Assembly: GCA_015485495.1 (NCBI GenBank)
Contig: WFTL01000034.1
Span: 1-64,000, forward strand
From: Planctomycetaceae bacterium
GTDB lineage: Bacteria > Planctomycetota > Planctomycetia > Planctomycetales > Planctomycetaceae
DNA: 64,000 nt
Reading direction: 5' to 3'
The position numbers and the translations under genes were made by a program. Of the stretch, positions 42,903-52,879 are shown piece by piece (positions within the stretch are counted from its first letter, which is position 1; every line of letters starts with the position of its first letter). The notes under the pieces are model-generated. The model was not told the DNA's origin and searched no databases. It saw only the letters and a program-made list of their open reading frames with translations.

Positions 42903-44117
42903 TCAGCCGGACGGCAGGGCGGCCGTTCGTTCGGAAACGGCAGCGCTGACGGGAGCCCAGCGGATGTGAGCGAAACCGGCCGCCATTCGATCGGCGATGT
43001 CGTCCATGCAGATTCCTGCCGCAACGAGAATGAGGTGATCTCCTTCGCGGACGGGATCGCAGCGGTTGGCAAGAAGGACTTCGTCAAGTCGGGACAGGAC
43101 AGTGGGGACGGAGGCGGAGATCACATTGCCGTATCCGGCCAGATTGTTGAGAAACTCGACATCGGGAAATTCCGGACGGGCGGCGGCGACCAGTGCCTTG
43201 AGCAGTTTTGCGCTGGGCTGGTGAGGAATCACGATGACGCGTTCGCCGGCCCGCACCGTGTCGGAATCCAGGGCCGTTCGCAGACTGGACAGCATCAGTT
43301 CGATGGCATTCAGAAAGACGGGTTCCGGATTCATCCGCATGACGGTGCGTCGGCAGGGACGCCCGCGGAAACAGAAAACATCGGTGTGATCGGTTCGAAA
43401 CAGCGGATCCGGATTGGGACGACGACAGGAGGGAATCGGCACGTCGTCCACAATGATGCGGTCCAGGGGCATCTGCCCGCCGTGTTCCAGAATCGCTCCG
43501 ATGGCACCGGCAGAAACGAGTCCGCAGAACAGGCGGTCGGATGCGTCGTGCCAGTATTCCGGTGTTTCCACGGTCAGCAGCGCCACGCGGCCATCCGACG
43601 GCAGAGTATCGACTTCCAGACTGGCATCCTGAAGAAGTTTCAGAAACCCGGTACAGCCGTGATTGAAGGGAGTGATGTGGCCGACCGGAAGATCCAGCCG
43701 GCTTTCCAGTTCACGGGCCATCCGGACACACGCACGCCGGTCTGTGTGAGAATGGCACAACAGCACGGAACTGCAGTCATGCAGACTGTAGCCGGAATTT
43801 CGTTCGAGCTGTTCACACAGTCGGACGGCCACTGCCGCAGGCGTGACGCCTTTACGGAGAATGCGGCGATGGCGAATTCCGGTCGACTTCCGAATGCTGC
43901 TCAGGCCGGCAAAGCCCTCGGCTCCCCCCAGTCGAGACAGCTTCAGGACAGCGTCATTATCCAGCAGATCGAACAGATCGTCCTGATCATACACGTCGGC
44001 GATCGCCGAAATCCCCGGCGTACCGGCGTCCCGCCCGGTAAAATGCATCACAGCGATTCCTCGCAGCCCGACCCCTGTCTTGCATGCGAATCGATTGGGA
44101 ACCAGTGACGTTCCCAA
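42903..44117 (-). CDS. 3-oxoacyl-ACP synthase III (KAS III)-like thiolase-fold enzyme
   Basis: 404 residues, longer than FabH (about 320). Catalytic residues align: Cys155 in FNHGCTGFLKLL, His299 in VIPHQPSAKLL, Asn331 in GYGNVISASVP. The acyl pocket and the first half otherwise differ from FabH (no ACAGF start, no N-terminal TGIG motif). Substrate unknown; it would condense an acyl-CoA with a malonyl-like acceptor in the cytoplasm or act in another Claisen-type reaction. TTG start at 44117 is chosen because GGGGAG lies 8 bp upstream; ATG at 44048 is the alternative. It sits between comF and the ComM-type gene. Confidence 0.75.
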   Translation of the reverse strand: MGTSLVPNRFACKTGVGLRGIAVMHFTGRDAGTPGISAIADVYDQDDLFDLLDNDAVLKLSRLGGAEGFAGLSSIRKSTGIRHRRILRKGVTPAAVAVRLCEQLERNSGYSLHDCSSVLLCHSHTDRRACVRMARELESRLDLPVGHITPFNHGCTGFLKLLQDASLEVDTLPSDGRVALLTVETPEYWHDASDRLFCGLVSAGAIGAILEHGGQMPLDRIIVDDVPIPSCRRPNPDPLFRTDHTDVFCFRGRPCRRTVMRMNPEPVFLNAIELMLSSLRTALDSDTVRAGERVIVIPHQPSAKLLKALVAAARPEFPDVEFLNNLAGYGNVISASVPTVLSRLDEVLLANRCDPVREGDHLILVAAGICMDDIADRMAAGFAHIRWAPVSAAVSERTAALPSG

Positions 44118-44654
44118 TTACGATTCTCCCCGGCGCAAAGGCTAGCAGATTTCCCCCCGATGGGTACTCAAAGACAGGGACGAACGGCCGTTTTTGGGGG
44201 AACAACAGAACAACTGCAGAAACAGGACCTTCAGACTGCACAGGTTTCCCATGTTCCCGGATTTTTGCTCAGCGGCCCCGAACGCTCGTCCGTCCACGCT
44301 GGAGGCATCGTACGCAGCCTTTGGGAAAGCGTAATGGCCATCCGGTTGATGGGCGAAGACGGGCGGGGCCGATGGACCGGCCGGTCGGGGCAGTTCCATT
44401 TCGAATGGCCTGGATCAGGCTGATCGGGCCGGGTTCCGACATTGGAATCGGCACACGATCTGAATCAGAATCGGGATTCACACGATGAAACTCGCTGCCA
44501 CCGGCTGCGAGATGGTTTTCGGCCTGGCCGGTACGCGCTGCTGGTGTGTCTTCGGAATCGGAAAGGAGGCGGCGGGATCCGCACGATTGCAACCAGGCAG
44601 CGGGCGCGTCAGACTTTTTGGCCACCTGCATGACCAGGCATCTGGATATTCTGT
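44118..44654. other. 537-bp divergent intergenic region
   Basis: Between the KAS III-like gene and the ComM-type gene. A 58-codon frame starting ATG at 44485 ends at the next gene but has no SD and low-complexity content; I do not call it. No clear promoter was chosen. Confidence 0.35.
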
Positions 44655-46199
44655 GTGATGCTGTCGCGCCTTGCCACGTACACGCTGCTGGGAATTGAAG
44701 CGCTTCCGGTGGAAGTCGAAGTCGACATTTCACCGGCATCGCTGCCAAAGACGATTCTGGTCGGTCTGGCAGAAGCAGCCGTTCGCGAAAGCACGCATCG
44801 GATCGAGCGGGCTTTGGTCAACAGCGGCTATGGTCGACCCGTGGACCGGGTGGTGATCAATCTGTCGCCGGCCGATCTGCCCAAGGATGCGGCGGCTCTG
44901 GATCTGCCGATCGCTCTGGGACTGCTGGTGGCCGATGGTCAGGTGGAGGCGGCGGAGGAGTTTTCGGAATCGGTGTTCGTCGGGGAGCTGGCTCTGGACG
45001 GCAGTCTGCGTTCGGTACGGGGCGTGCTCTCGATGGCTCTGGCGGCACGCGAAGCCGGTCGCCGGCACATTGTGGTTCCGGCGGCAAACGCGCAGGAAGC
45101 GGCCGTCGTGGACGGGATCGACGTGATCGCTGTGGGGATGCTGGCGGAAGCGGTGGGGTTTCTGACCGCTTCGCTGCCGCTGACTCCTGTGCCCTTCAGC
45201 TGGGAGCAGGCCCGCGAGGAATACGGCCGTTACGACATCGATTATTCGGATGTGAAAGGGCAGGAATCCGCCAAGCGAGCCCTCACGGTGGCCGCGGCAG
45301 GCTGTCATCACATTCTGATGATCGGCAGTCCGGGAACGGGCAAGACGCTTCTGTCTCAGCGGCTGGGCACCATTCTTCCTGAACTGGAGCCGGAAGAAAG
45401 TCTGGAAACAACGAGAATCTACAGTGCGGTGGCTCAACTGGAACCCGGACAGCCTCTCATGCTGCGGCGGCCGTTTCGGGCGCCCCATCACACGATCAGC
45501 GAAGCGGGACTGGTCGGCGGCGGCAGTATTCCTCAGCCCGGTGAAATCAGTCTGGCTCACCACGGCGTTCTGTTTCTCGACGAGCTGCCGGAATTCAATC
45601 GACGGACACTGGAAGTGCTTCGGCAGCCGCTGGAGGATCAGCGGGTGACGATCTCCCGGGCCACCGGCAGCATGACGTTTCCTTCCAGTGTGATGCTGGT
45701 GGCGGCCATGAACCCGTGTCCGTGCGGATTTCGTGCGGATCCCCGCCGGCAGTGCACGTGCACTCCCATGCAGATCGAACGGTATCTCAGCCGGATCAGC
45801 GGGCCGCTTCTGGACCGCATCGATATTCACATCGAAGTGCCGCCGGTTCCTTTTCGGGAACTGTCCGACACGAATTCAGGGACATCGAGTTCTGTCATGA
45901 GAGACCAGGTTCGGGCAGCGCGTGACCGTCAGCGGCATCGCTTTCGCGGAGAAGCGCATCACGTCAACGGAAAAATGCAGGCCCGACAGATTCGAAAACA
46001 CTGCCGGCTGTCGGAAGGCGCTGCGGCTCTGCTGAAAAATGCCATGGATGACATGGGGCTGTCGGCGCGGGCGCACGACAAAATTCTGCGAATCAGCCGG
46101 ACCATCGCTGATCTGGATGACAGTGAAGACATCGAGGAAATCCACCTGTCGGAAGCGGTCAACTTCCGGACGCTCGATCGAAGTTTCTGGCAGCAGTAG
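44655..46199 (+). CDS. comM: YifB/ComM-family Mg-chelatase-like AAA+ ATPase
   Basis: 514 residues (GTG at 44655 or ATG at 44658). The N-terminal ChlI-like domain (LPVEVEVDISPASLPKTILV) is followed by AAA+ Walker A IGSPGTGKTLLSQRL, Walker B VLFLDELPEF, and the C-terminal zinc-finger-containing domain with CPCGFRADPRRQCTCTP. ComM helicase activity promotes branch migration during natural transformation and recombination. The gene follows a KAS III-like gene and, one gene away, comF. Confidence 0.9.
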   Translation: MMLSRLATYTLLGIEALPVEVEVDISPASLPKTILVGLAEAAVRESTHRIERALVNSGYGRPVDRVVINLSPADLPKDAAALDLPIALGLLVADGQVEAAEEFSESVFVGELALDGSLRSVRGVLSMALAAREAGRRHIVVPAANAQEAAVVDGIDVIAVGMLAEAVGFLTASLPLTPVPFSWEQAREEYGRYDIDYSDVKGQESAKRALTVAAAGCHHILMIGSPGTGKTLLSQRLGTILPELEPEESLETTRIYSAVAQLEPGQPLMLRRPFRAPHHTISEAGLVGGGSIPQPGEISLAHHGVLFLDELPEFNRRTLEVLRQPLEDQRVTISRATGSMTFPSSVMLVAAMNPCPCGFRADPRRQCTCTPMQIERYLSRISGPLLDRIDIHIEVPPVPFRELSDTNSGTSSSVMRDQVRAARDRQRHRFRGEAHHVNGKMQARQIRKHCRLSEGAAALLKNAMDDMGLSARAHDKILRISRTIADLDDSEDIEEIHLSEAVNFRTLDRSFWQQ

Positions 46200-46320
46200 A
46201 TCCGGCGCATGGATTTTCCGGACTGCGGGCGCCCAGGCCGGTTCGGCAGTTCCGTACCCGGACATCTGCTTTCGAAGTGACCGAAGATCCGGATGACCGA
46301 ACACCGGGGGCTTCGTGAGG

Positions 46321-46350
46321 TTGCCGAATGAAACCGGCCTGTGTTATAGA
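46321..46350 (+). promoter_or_regulatory. Promoter of the AGCS symporter gene
   Basis: TTGCCG at 46321-46326, an 18-bp spacer, TATAGA at 46345-46350, expected start near 46357. It makes the frame's first codons (from 46353) unlikely to be translated and supports the start at 46413. Confidence 0.45.
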
Positions 46351-46412
46351 CCATGCGGCGTTGTGTGACAGACCACGCGGCGGCCCCCGTTCATGTTCGA
46401 GTGCAGGAACTG

Positions 46413-48062
46413 ATGCTGATGGCGTCCTTCAGACTGCTTCTGGCCGGTGGAATCTGTTTTCTGGCGATGTCAGCTTCGGGGTGGAGCCAGGAGGATTCGC
46501 CCGGTCCGCTTCCGCAGTCTGCTGATGCGGTGCAGACCGGGGACGCCGCTGATGCCGACGGCCCGCCGGTGGAAACCGCGCCGAAGGCGGATTCCCAGGA
46601 TGCCGGCGATTCGCTCATGGATCGCATCGACCGGCGTTTCGGTCAGGTCGTGAAGATCATGCTGACCGTCCTTTTCTGGGATCCCGTTCCCGGCGATGCC
46701 AATATCCCTTTGATCGTTCTGGTTCTGCTGTTCGGATCCGTGTTTTTCACCTTCTACCACGGGTGGCTCAACCTGCGCGGGTTTCGACACGCCATCGACG
46801 TGACCCGGGGCTGCTATGACAATCCGGATGATCCCGGTGAGATTTCGCACTTTCAGGCGCTCACGTCGGCACTGAGTGCCACGGTGGGGCTGGGGAACAT
46901 TGCCAGCGTGGCCGTGGCCATCCATGAAGGCGGGCCGGGAGCCGTTGTGTGGATGGTGATTCTGGGCGTGTTCGGCATGACGGCCAAGTTCAACGAATGC
47001 ACGCTGGCCCAGGTGTTCCGGCGCATCCGTCCCGACGGCACGGTGCATGGGGGTCCCATGTACTATCTGGAAATCGGTCTGCAGGAACGCGGCCTGCCGT
47101 CTGCTCTGGCCAAAACCTTCGGTCTGGTGTTCGCTCTGTTCTGCATCGGCGGATCGCTGGGGGGCGGCAACATGTTTCAGGCCAATCAGGCTACAGCGGC
47201 CGTGGTGCATATTCTGGACGAATTTCAGATCGTTTCGACGCCGGATCGATGGCGCGGTCTGGTGGGAGGCGTTCTGCTGATTCTGGTGGGGCTGGTGATC
47301 GTGGGCGGGATTCGCCGCATCGGCCAGGTGACGGAACGCATCATTCCTCTGATGTGCGGAGTGTACGTTCTGGCCAGTCTGGCCATTCTGCTGGCCCATG
47401 CGTCTGAGCTGGGAGACACTGTGATGCTCATTCTGAAATCCGCAGCGGATCCCGGTGCAGCTTACGGCGGATTTCTGGGCGTGATGGTTCTGGGAATCAA
47501 GCGGGCCGTCTTTTCCAATGAAGCGGGAATCGGATCGGCCGCGATCGCTCATGCGGCCGCCAAAACGGATGAACCGGTGCGCGAAGGAATCGTGGCCATG
47601 CTGGGACCGTTCATCGATACGGTCGTCATCTGCACGATGACGGCTCTGGTGGTGATCATCACGGGAGCGTACACAGCCGAAGGCGAGCTGCAGGGCGTGG
47701 AAATCACTCAGAAGGCCTTTTCCAGCATGGCGAGCTGGTTTCCCGTTGTTCTGGGGGTGTCCGTGTTCCTGTTCGCGTATTCGACGATGATCAGCTGGTC
47801 GTATTACGGAGAAAAGGCCTGGCAGTATGTTCTGGGGGAATCCCGTCAGGCGACGCTGGTTTACCGGTTTCTGTTTCTGGCGTTTATTGTTCTGGGCGCC
47901 GTGTCGTCTCTGGACAACGTGATCACGTTTTCCGACATGATGATTCTGTCGATGGCCTTTCCCAACGTGATCGGCGGCATCATTCTGGCACCGCGCGTGA
48001 AGGGGATGCTGCAGGATTACTGGAGCCGGTACCGCAGCGGGGAATTCACCCGTTATTCATGA
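46413..48062 (+). CDS. Sodium:alanine symporter (AGCS family) with exported N-terminal extension
   Basis: 549 residues. It begins with a signal-like segment (MLMASFRLLLAGGICFLAMSASG), then about 70 polar residues rich in Asp/Pro before the first AGCS helix near residue 90. The core has ATVGLGNIASVAVAIHEGGPGA, FNECTLAQVFRRIRPDG, HGGPMYYLEIG and SNEAGIGSAAIAHAAAKTDEP, which are diagnostic. It takes up alanine or glycine with Na+. Signal-peptide-bearing AGCS proteins appear to be a planctomycete habit. Confidence 0.88.
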   Translation: MLMASFRLLLAGGICFLAMSASGWSQEDSPGPLPQSADAVQTGDAADADGPPVETAPKADSQDAGDSLMDRIDRRFGQVVKIMLTVLFWDPVPGDANIPLIVLVLLFGSVFFTFYHGWLNLRGFRHAIDVTRGCYDNPDDPGEISHFQALTSALSATVGLGNIASVAVAIHEGGPGAVVWMVILGVFGMTAKFNECTLAQVFRRIRPDGTVHGGPMYYLEIGLQERGLPSALAKTFGLVFALFCIGGSLGGGNMFQANQATAAVVHILDEFQIVSTPDRWRGLVGGVLLILVGLVIVGGIRRIGQVTERIIPLMCGVYVLASLAILLAHASELGDTVMLILKSAADPGAAYGGFLGVMVLGIKRAVFSNEAGIGSAAIAHAAAKTDEPVREGIVAMLGPFIDTVVICTMTALVVIITGAYTAEGELQGVEITQKAFSSMASWFPVVLGVSVFLFAYSTMISWSYYGEKAWQYVLGESRQATLVYRFLFLAFIVLGAVSSLDNVITFSDMMILSMAFPNVIGGIILAPRVKGMLQDYWSRYRSGEFTRYS

Positions 48063-48125
48063 AATCGGCCTGCCGCTGATCGTCGCCGGATGATGCTGCG
48101 GGCGTTCAGGACAGGGCCGCGATTT

Positions 48126-49562
48126 TCACGACAGGACCGCATCGGCCAGACGCAGCAGCCGGGATTCTTCGAACGGCGGGGCCTGGAACTGAACGGCCAG
48201 GGGCAGCCCGTTTTCGGATCGGCCGGCCGGGACGGAAATCGCCGGAATACCGGCCAGATTGGCGCTGATCGTATAAATGTCGCTCAGATACATCGCCAGC
48301 GGATCGTCCGTCTTTTCGCCGATCCGGAAAGCCGGCGTGGGCGTGACGGGACCGGCCAGCACATCGACATTTCGAAATGCCGCATCGAAGTCTTCGCGAA
48401 TTCGTCTTCGCACCTTCAGTGCGGTCAGATAATAGGCATCGTAGTAGCCGGCCGACAGAGCGTAGGTTCCGAGCATGATCCGCCGCTTCACTTCCGGACC
48501 GAATCCCTCGCCTCGGCTGCGACAGTAAACGTCCATCAGGTCTGTACAGCCGTCGGCCCGCCGCCCGTAGTGAATGCCGTCGTAGCGGGCCAGATTGCTG
48601 GACGCTTCACTGGACGCCACCAGATAGTAAGTGGCCACGCAGTATTTCGAATGCGGCAGTCGGACGGTCCGGACGGATGCTCCGCGTTCTTCCAGTTGAT
48701 GAACCGTTCTGCGGACAGCATCCGCCATTTCTTCATCGAGTCCTTCGGCGAAATGGTCTTCGATGAGTCCGATTCTCAGATCGCTCAGAGGCCGTGACAG
48801 TTCCGTCCGATAGTCGGGAACCTGGTGCCGGACGGACGTGGAATCGCGCACATCGTGGCCGGCAACCGCCTGCAGCAGCAGGGCCGCACCCACTGCGTCC
48901 CGGGCGAACGGACCGATCTGGTCCAGGGAACTGGCGAAGGCCACGAGCCCGTAGCGGGAAACGCGGCCATACGTCGGTTTCAGACCCACACAGCCGCAAA
49001 AAGCGGCCGGCTGCCGGATGGATCCACCGGTGTCCGATCCGAGGGCCAGGGGAACCAGGCCGGCACTGACGGCCGCAGCGGACCCTCCGCTGGATCCTCC
49101 CGGAATTCGCTGAGGATCATCCGGATGGCGCGTGGGGCCCCAGGCGGATGTTTCCGTGGAGGATCCCATGGCGAATTCATCCATGTTGGTCGTGCCGATG
49201 ATGATGCCGTCGGCTGCCTGGATGGCTTCTGTGACATGAGCATCGTAGGGGGGGCGGAATGATTCCAGCATGCGGCTTCCGCAGGTGCACGGCAGGTGCC
49301 GGCAGCAGATGTTGTCTTTGATGGCCACCGGCAGGCCCGCCAGCAGTCCGAGTGGTTCACCGGCCCGGCGGCGCTCATCGATCCGGTCCGCCCGCTTCAG
49401 GGCGCCCTCGGCGTCGACGTGGACCATCGCATGGATGGTGTCGTCCTGAGCGGAAATGGCCTCCAGACAGGATTCCACCAGCTGACGGGATGTCAGATTT
49501 CCGGAGGACAGGGCAGTCAGCAGTTCTGCAACGGGGCGTGACGGCAGGGATGAAACAGGCAT
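48126..49562 (-). CDS. gatA: Asp-tRNA(Asn)/Glu-tRNA(Gln) amidotransferase subunit A
   Basis: 478 residues. The amidase signature is complete: catalytic Lys in [12 protein letters not shown], the cis-Ser and nucleophile Ser in [15 protein letters not shown] and [17 protein letters not shown], and [21 protein letters not shown]. GatA releases ammonia from glutamine for GatB to amidate mischarged tRNA. GatB and GatC are not in the window. The product is a full-length GatA, so it is the functional tRNA enzyme rather than a generic amidase, on balance. Confidence 0.9.
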   Translation of the reverse strand: MPVSSLPSRPVAELLTALSSGNLTSRQLVESCLEAISAQDDTIHAMVHVDAEGALKRADRIDERRRAGEPLGLLAGLPVAIKDNICCRHLPCTCGSRMLESFRPPYDAHVTEAIQAADGIIIGTTNMDEFAMGSSTETSAWGPTRHPDDPQRIPGGSSGGSAAAVSAGLVPLALGSDTGGSIRQPAAFCGCVGLKPTYGRVSRYGLVAFASSLDQIGPFARDAVGAALLLQAVAGHDVRDSTSVRHQVPDYRTELSRPLSDLRIGLIEDHFAEGLDEEMADAVRRTVHQLEERGASVRTVRLPHSKYCVATYYLVASSEASSNLARYDGIHYGRRADGCTDLMDVYCRSRGEGFGPEVKRRIMLGTYALSAGYYDAYYLTALKVRRRIREDFDAAFRNVDVLAGPVTPTPAFRIGEKTDDPLAMYLSDIYTISANLAGIPAISVPAGRSENGLPLAVQFQAPPFEESRLLRLADAVLS

Positions 49563-49992
49563 GGCAGTGATCGAACGGGCTCAGAATGGCAGTGGCCGCA
49601 CAGCATAGAAATCTGCGGGCACCATGCACACCCACGGAGAGACAGATCCCTGGAAAGTCAGACAGGGCCGTGACTCCGCGCGGTTTCCGACAGGTCCGGG
49701 CCACAGGCCGCGCAGCCATCGCGGACAAATGGCATGTGTCGGCGGGAGAGAACCGGCGGCGCTGCCGGCGTGTCGGAGTCCCGGGGGACGGGGAGGAGCC
49801 GGAGCGCTGGGGACTGGTCGGTCGCGAGAACGCGCCGACGCGTTCTGTGAAGGAGCCGCTGAGAAATCGGGGATGGCCGATTGTGTCCTGCCGGCGATTG
49901 ATCACAATTCGAGGGCGACCGGCGACGGCCGGTCTGAATCAGCGAAAGAATCTTTGCCGAGGCGACGGTCCGGTTCCTGCCTGAACTGAACA
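49563..49992. other. 430-bp divergent intergenic region
   Basis: Between gatA (minus) and the aminotransferase gene (plus). No small ORF, repeat or convincing promoter was chosen. Confidence 0.35.
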
Positions 49993-51420
49993 GTGAAACT
50001 GAGCATGTCTGTGGAATCTCCCGCCCGCGGGGCCGTTCTCGAGTACGACGGAGAAGATCGTTCGAATTCTCTGCGGGCCCGGCTGCTGGCGACCGAACCG
50101 CAGTGTCTGCGAACAGAAACGCCCACACTGGCGATGATTGAACGCAGTGCCGGCAGCTATCACTGGACCAGTGACGGACGCCGGCTGGCCGATTTCACGT
50201 CCGGGGTACTGGTGGCCAATCTCGGCCACAACCCGGCGGAGTGGTGGAAACGGCTGATGAATTACCTGAATCTGGATCCGACAGCCGCTGCGGAAACGGA
50301 CGGCTGTCTCAAAGCGGTGCCACTGACAACTTACAATGCGGGCTGTCCCGTCGAAGTGGAAGCCACGGATCGTCTGCTGGAAAGTCTGAGGTCGGCTCCC
50401 GGCGGATCCCGCATGGAACAGATTCTGTGGGCCGCCAGTGGCAGCGAAGCCGTGCAGAAGGCGCTGTGGGCATGTCTGGCTCAGAAGCCGGGCCGCGACC
50501 GGATTCTGGCCACACGCGGGGGATTTCACGGAAAGAAAGGACTGGCCGGAGCGGTCACTGGTGATGAATCGTCGCCGGAGCGGGATCCCCGGGTTCGATT
50601 CATCGCCTTTCCCAAAGAAGAATGTCGGTCTCTGGAACGGCGCGAACAGCCGCTGGATCTGGAACCGTATCGAAACGAACTGCGGGCGGTACGGGAAGAA
50701 CTGGGCGACCGGATCTGTGCGCTGATCACCGAGCCGTATCTGGGCGGCGGCGGTTCCTATCATCCTCAGCCGGAATACCTGCAGCTTCTGGAACGCTTCT
50801 GCCGGGAACACGATATCGCCTTCGTGCTGGATGAAATTCAGGCGAACTTTGGCCGTACCGGTCCCATGTATGCCTTCACGCGATACGGTGTCGAACCGGA
50901 CATCGTGCTGCTGGGAAAGGGGCTGGGCAATGGAATCCCTGTGGACTGCGCAGCCGGCCGGGCCGACCTGTTCGCCGCTCTTCAGTACGGTGAAGGTTCT
51001 GACACCTGGAGTGCCCATCCTCTCGGGTGCGCGGCCGTCCTGGCGACGCTGGACATGTTTCGTGACCATCCGATTCTGGAAAACGCCGCCGTTTTGTCCG
51101 ATGTGATCCGCGAAGGACTGCTGAGACTGAACGAGCTGCCGGCCGTGGCTGCCGTGCGGGGAGAAGGAACGGTCTGGGGACTGGAATGCGCGGCACTGGA
51201 TCGGTTTTCCGCAGATCAGGTGGCGATGCAGGTCGTTCGGTCCTGTTATCTGGGGGATTCTGCCGGCCGTGCCGTTCACCTGCTCGGTCCTCTGGCCGGA
51301 TGCGTCATCCGCATCGCGCCGCCTCTGACAATGGCGGCAGACGAAGCCAGGGACTGTCTGGACGCGATGTATGACATCATCGCCGGGCTGCCGGACAGCA
51401 TCAGGGCGTCGGCCGACTGA
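49993..51420 (+). CDS. Class III (PLP-dependent) aminotransferase
   Basis: 475 residues, GTG start with in-frame ATG 12 bp later. The family signature is clear: ASGSEAVQKALWACLAQ, FVLDEIQANFGRTG with Asp280 contacting the pyridine nitrogen, and VLLGKGLGNGIPVDCA with the Schiff-base Lys309. It belongs to the class III (acetylornithine/GABA/omega-amino acid) group. The donor and acceptor cannot be read. No SD is evident. It follows no related metabolic gene. Confidence 0.85.
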   Translation: MKLSMSVESPARGAVLEYDGEDRSNSLRARLLATEPQCLRTETPTLAMIERSAGSYHWTSDGRRLADFTSGVLVANLGHNPAEWWKRLMNYLNLDPTAAAETDGCLKAVPLTTYNAGCPVEVEATDRLLESLRSAPGGSRMEQILWAASGSEAVQKALWACLAQKPGRDRILATRGGFHGKKGLAGAVTGDESSPERDPRVRFIAFPKEECRSLERREQPLDLEPYRNELRAVREELGDRICALITEPYLGGGGSYHPQPEYLQLLERFCREHDIAFVLDEIQANFGRTGPMYAFTRYGVEPDIVLLGKGLGNGIPVDCAAGRADLFAALQYGEGSDTWSAHPLGCAAVLATLDMFRDHPILENAAVLSDVIREGLLRLNELPAVAAVRGEGTVWGLECAALDRFSADQVAMQVVRSCYLGDSAGRAVHLLGPLAGCVIRIAPPLTMAADEARDCLDAMYDIIAGLPDSIRASAD

Positions 51421-51646
51421 CCATTCTATTCGTCGTGAACAGACCGACTGTCTCCGGACATTCCGGCCAGCATGCGCGCAAGAATCGTCACACCTGTCGG
51501 TTTTGCAGGTTGAGCGATGGGGGTTCCGAAGTTGGCCGATAACGGAATGAGTGATTCGTGGTGTCCGGGACCGCTTTCTGCCGGCTGTATCCGGTGTATC
51601 GGTCGTTTTGTTCCGGCGGCTGCTGTCGACCTGTTCGGGGCCCCCC

Positions 51647-52879
51647 ATGCCGTTTCCTGCTGCGTTCCGTATCCTGAAAGCCGGACAGGTGGCCGGCGCC
51701 GTGATGCTTGTTCTCATAACCGCTGCCGCGTCTGCGCTCAGCGCTGTGCCGGTCGAGCCGGTGCCGGATCCGCTGCCGGACAGCAATGGCGGACGTTCGG
51801 AGCTGACCGGCGGTTCCACCGGTCAGTGCGGCTCCGAGCAGGGGCCGGCGTTCTGGATCGTGTCGACGGAATGTTCCCGCCAGAGCTTCGATCGAAGCTG
51901 CCCCGTTTTTCGGCCTCAGGTGACGTTCGTTCGCCGCTGCGGACACCGCCGGGGCATTCCTTTCAGGCAGATGCTCCAGTCGCTGCGTCCGGATATCCCA
52001 ATCTGCATCAAGGTCCACGGCAGTTTCGTGTCCCGGGAAGGAATCATCGATGAAGGACACATCACGTACCGCTGGCTGTGTTCTGCGGCCTGTGGCGCGA
52101 AAATGCAGTTGATCCATTTTACGTGGCCCAGTTCGCGTCCCTGGCTGACTCCCACGATTCAGTGCGATGTCAACATCCTGGGCCGCCGCGCCGCTCGCAA
52201 CGGCTGGTATCTGGCAGAACTGATCCGGCACCTGCCGCCGGGAACGCCCGTATGTCTCATTGGTCACAGCCACGGCTGTCGACTCATTTCATCCGCACTG
52301 CATCTGATGGGAGGCGGCCGTGTCCAGGGACATGCTCATCCCGGGGCCCGCCGGAACGGACGGCCCATCCGTGTGGTCTTCGCGGCGGCGGCCATGCGCC
52401 ACGACTGGCTCAATCCTGAAGAACGCTACGGGCGGGCATTGTGCGTGGCCGAATGTCTGATGAATTTTCGCAACCGGCGCGACTGCGCTCTGAGGCTGTA
52501 TCCGCTTCGCCATCCGTTTTCCGGACATTCACTGGCCACGTCCGGATTCACAACGCGGGATCGACGACGTCTGAAGAGCTGGTCTCGAAAAGTCGCTCAG
52601 TACGACGTCACACCGCTCATCGGTCACGGCCACATGTGGCCGAACTATGTGGCGCACAGGCGGCTGGCACGTCTGATCCGCAGTTACGTGTACTTCACCG
52701 ATCGGTTTCCGCAGACGCCGGCATCCGGGGCGCAGGCGTCCCGGCAGGCGACCGCCCCGTCGACCACCACAGGCCGGCTGCCGGTTCTCGCTGCTGCGGA
52801 CGATTCACGCCAAAGTGGTATTCCGACTGATACAGCGGCAGCACGCCTGGCTGATTCGGGACAAGAACAGGTCCGCTGA
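51647..52879 (+). CDS. Exported DUF900-like alpha/beta hydrolase
   Basis: 410 residues. A signal-anchor-like segment (AGAVMLVLITAAASALSA) precedes a cysteine-rich stretch of about 50 residues (CGSEQG, ECSRQSFDRSCPVFRP, RRCGHRRG). The alpha/beta hydrolase core has ICIKVHGSF, IHFTWPSSRP and the nucleophile elbow LIGHSHGCRLISSALHL (Ser208), similar to DUF900 proteins. GHGHMWPN near 327 likely carries the catalytic His. The final 60 residues are low in complexity and overlap the antisense gene that ends at 52695. An earlier start at 51551 would add a basic region. Confidence 0.65.
   Translation: MPFPAAFRILKAGQVAGAVMLVLITAAASALSAVPVEPVPDPLPDSNGGRSELTGGSTGQCGSEQGPAFWIVSTECSRQSFDRSCPVFRPQVTFVRRCGHRRGIPFRQMLQSLRPDIPICIKVHGSFVSREGIIDEGHITYRWLCSAACGAKMQLIHFTWPSSRPWLTPTIQCDVNILGRRAARNGWYLAELIRHLPPGTPVCLIGHSHGCRLISSALHLMGGGRVQGHAHPGARRNGRPIRVVFAAAAMRHDWLNPEERYGRALCVAECLMNFRNRRDCALRLYPLRHPFSGHSLATSGFTTRDRRRLKSWSRKVAQYDVTPLIGHGHMWPNYVAHRRLARLIRSYVYFTDRFPQTPASGAQASRQATAPSTTTGRLPVLAAADDSRQSGIPTDTAAARLADSGQEQVR

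Noticed and set aside
44485-44661. 58-codon frame upstream of the ComM-type gene
   Set aside because: No SD, no recognisable sequence and an overlap with the start of the next gene.
49993-51420. BioA (DAPA aminotransferase) identity for the class III aminotransferase
   Set aside because: It is a class III aminotransferase, but it is 12 kb from bioD and I can see no BioA-specific residue; specificity left open.
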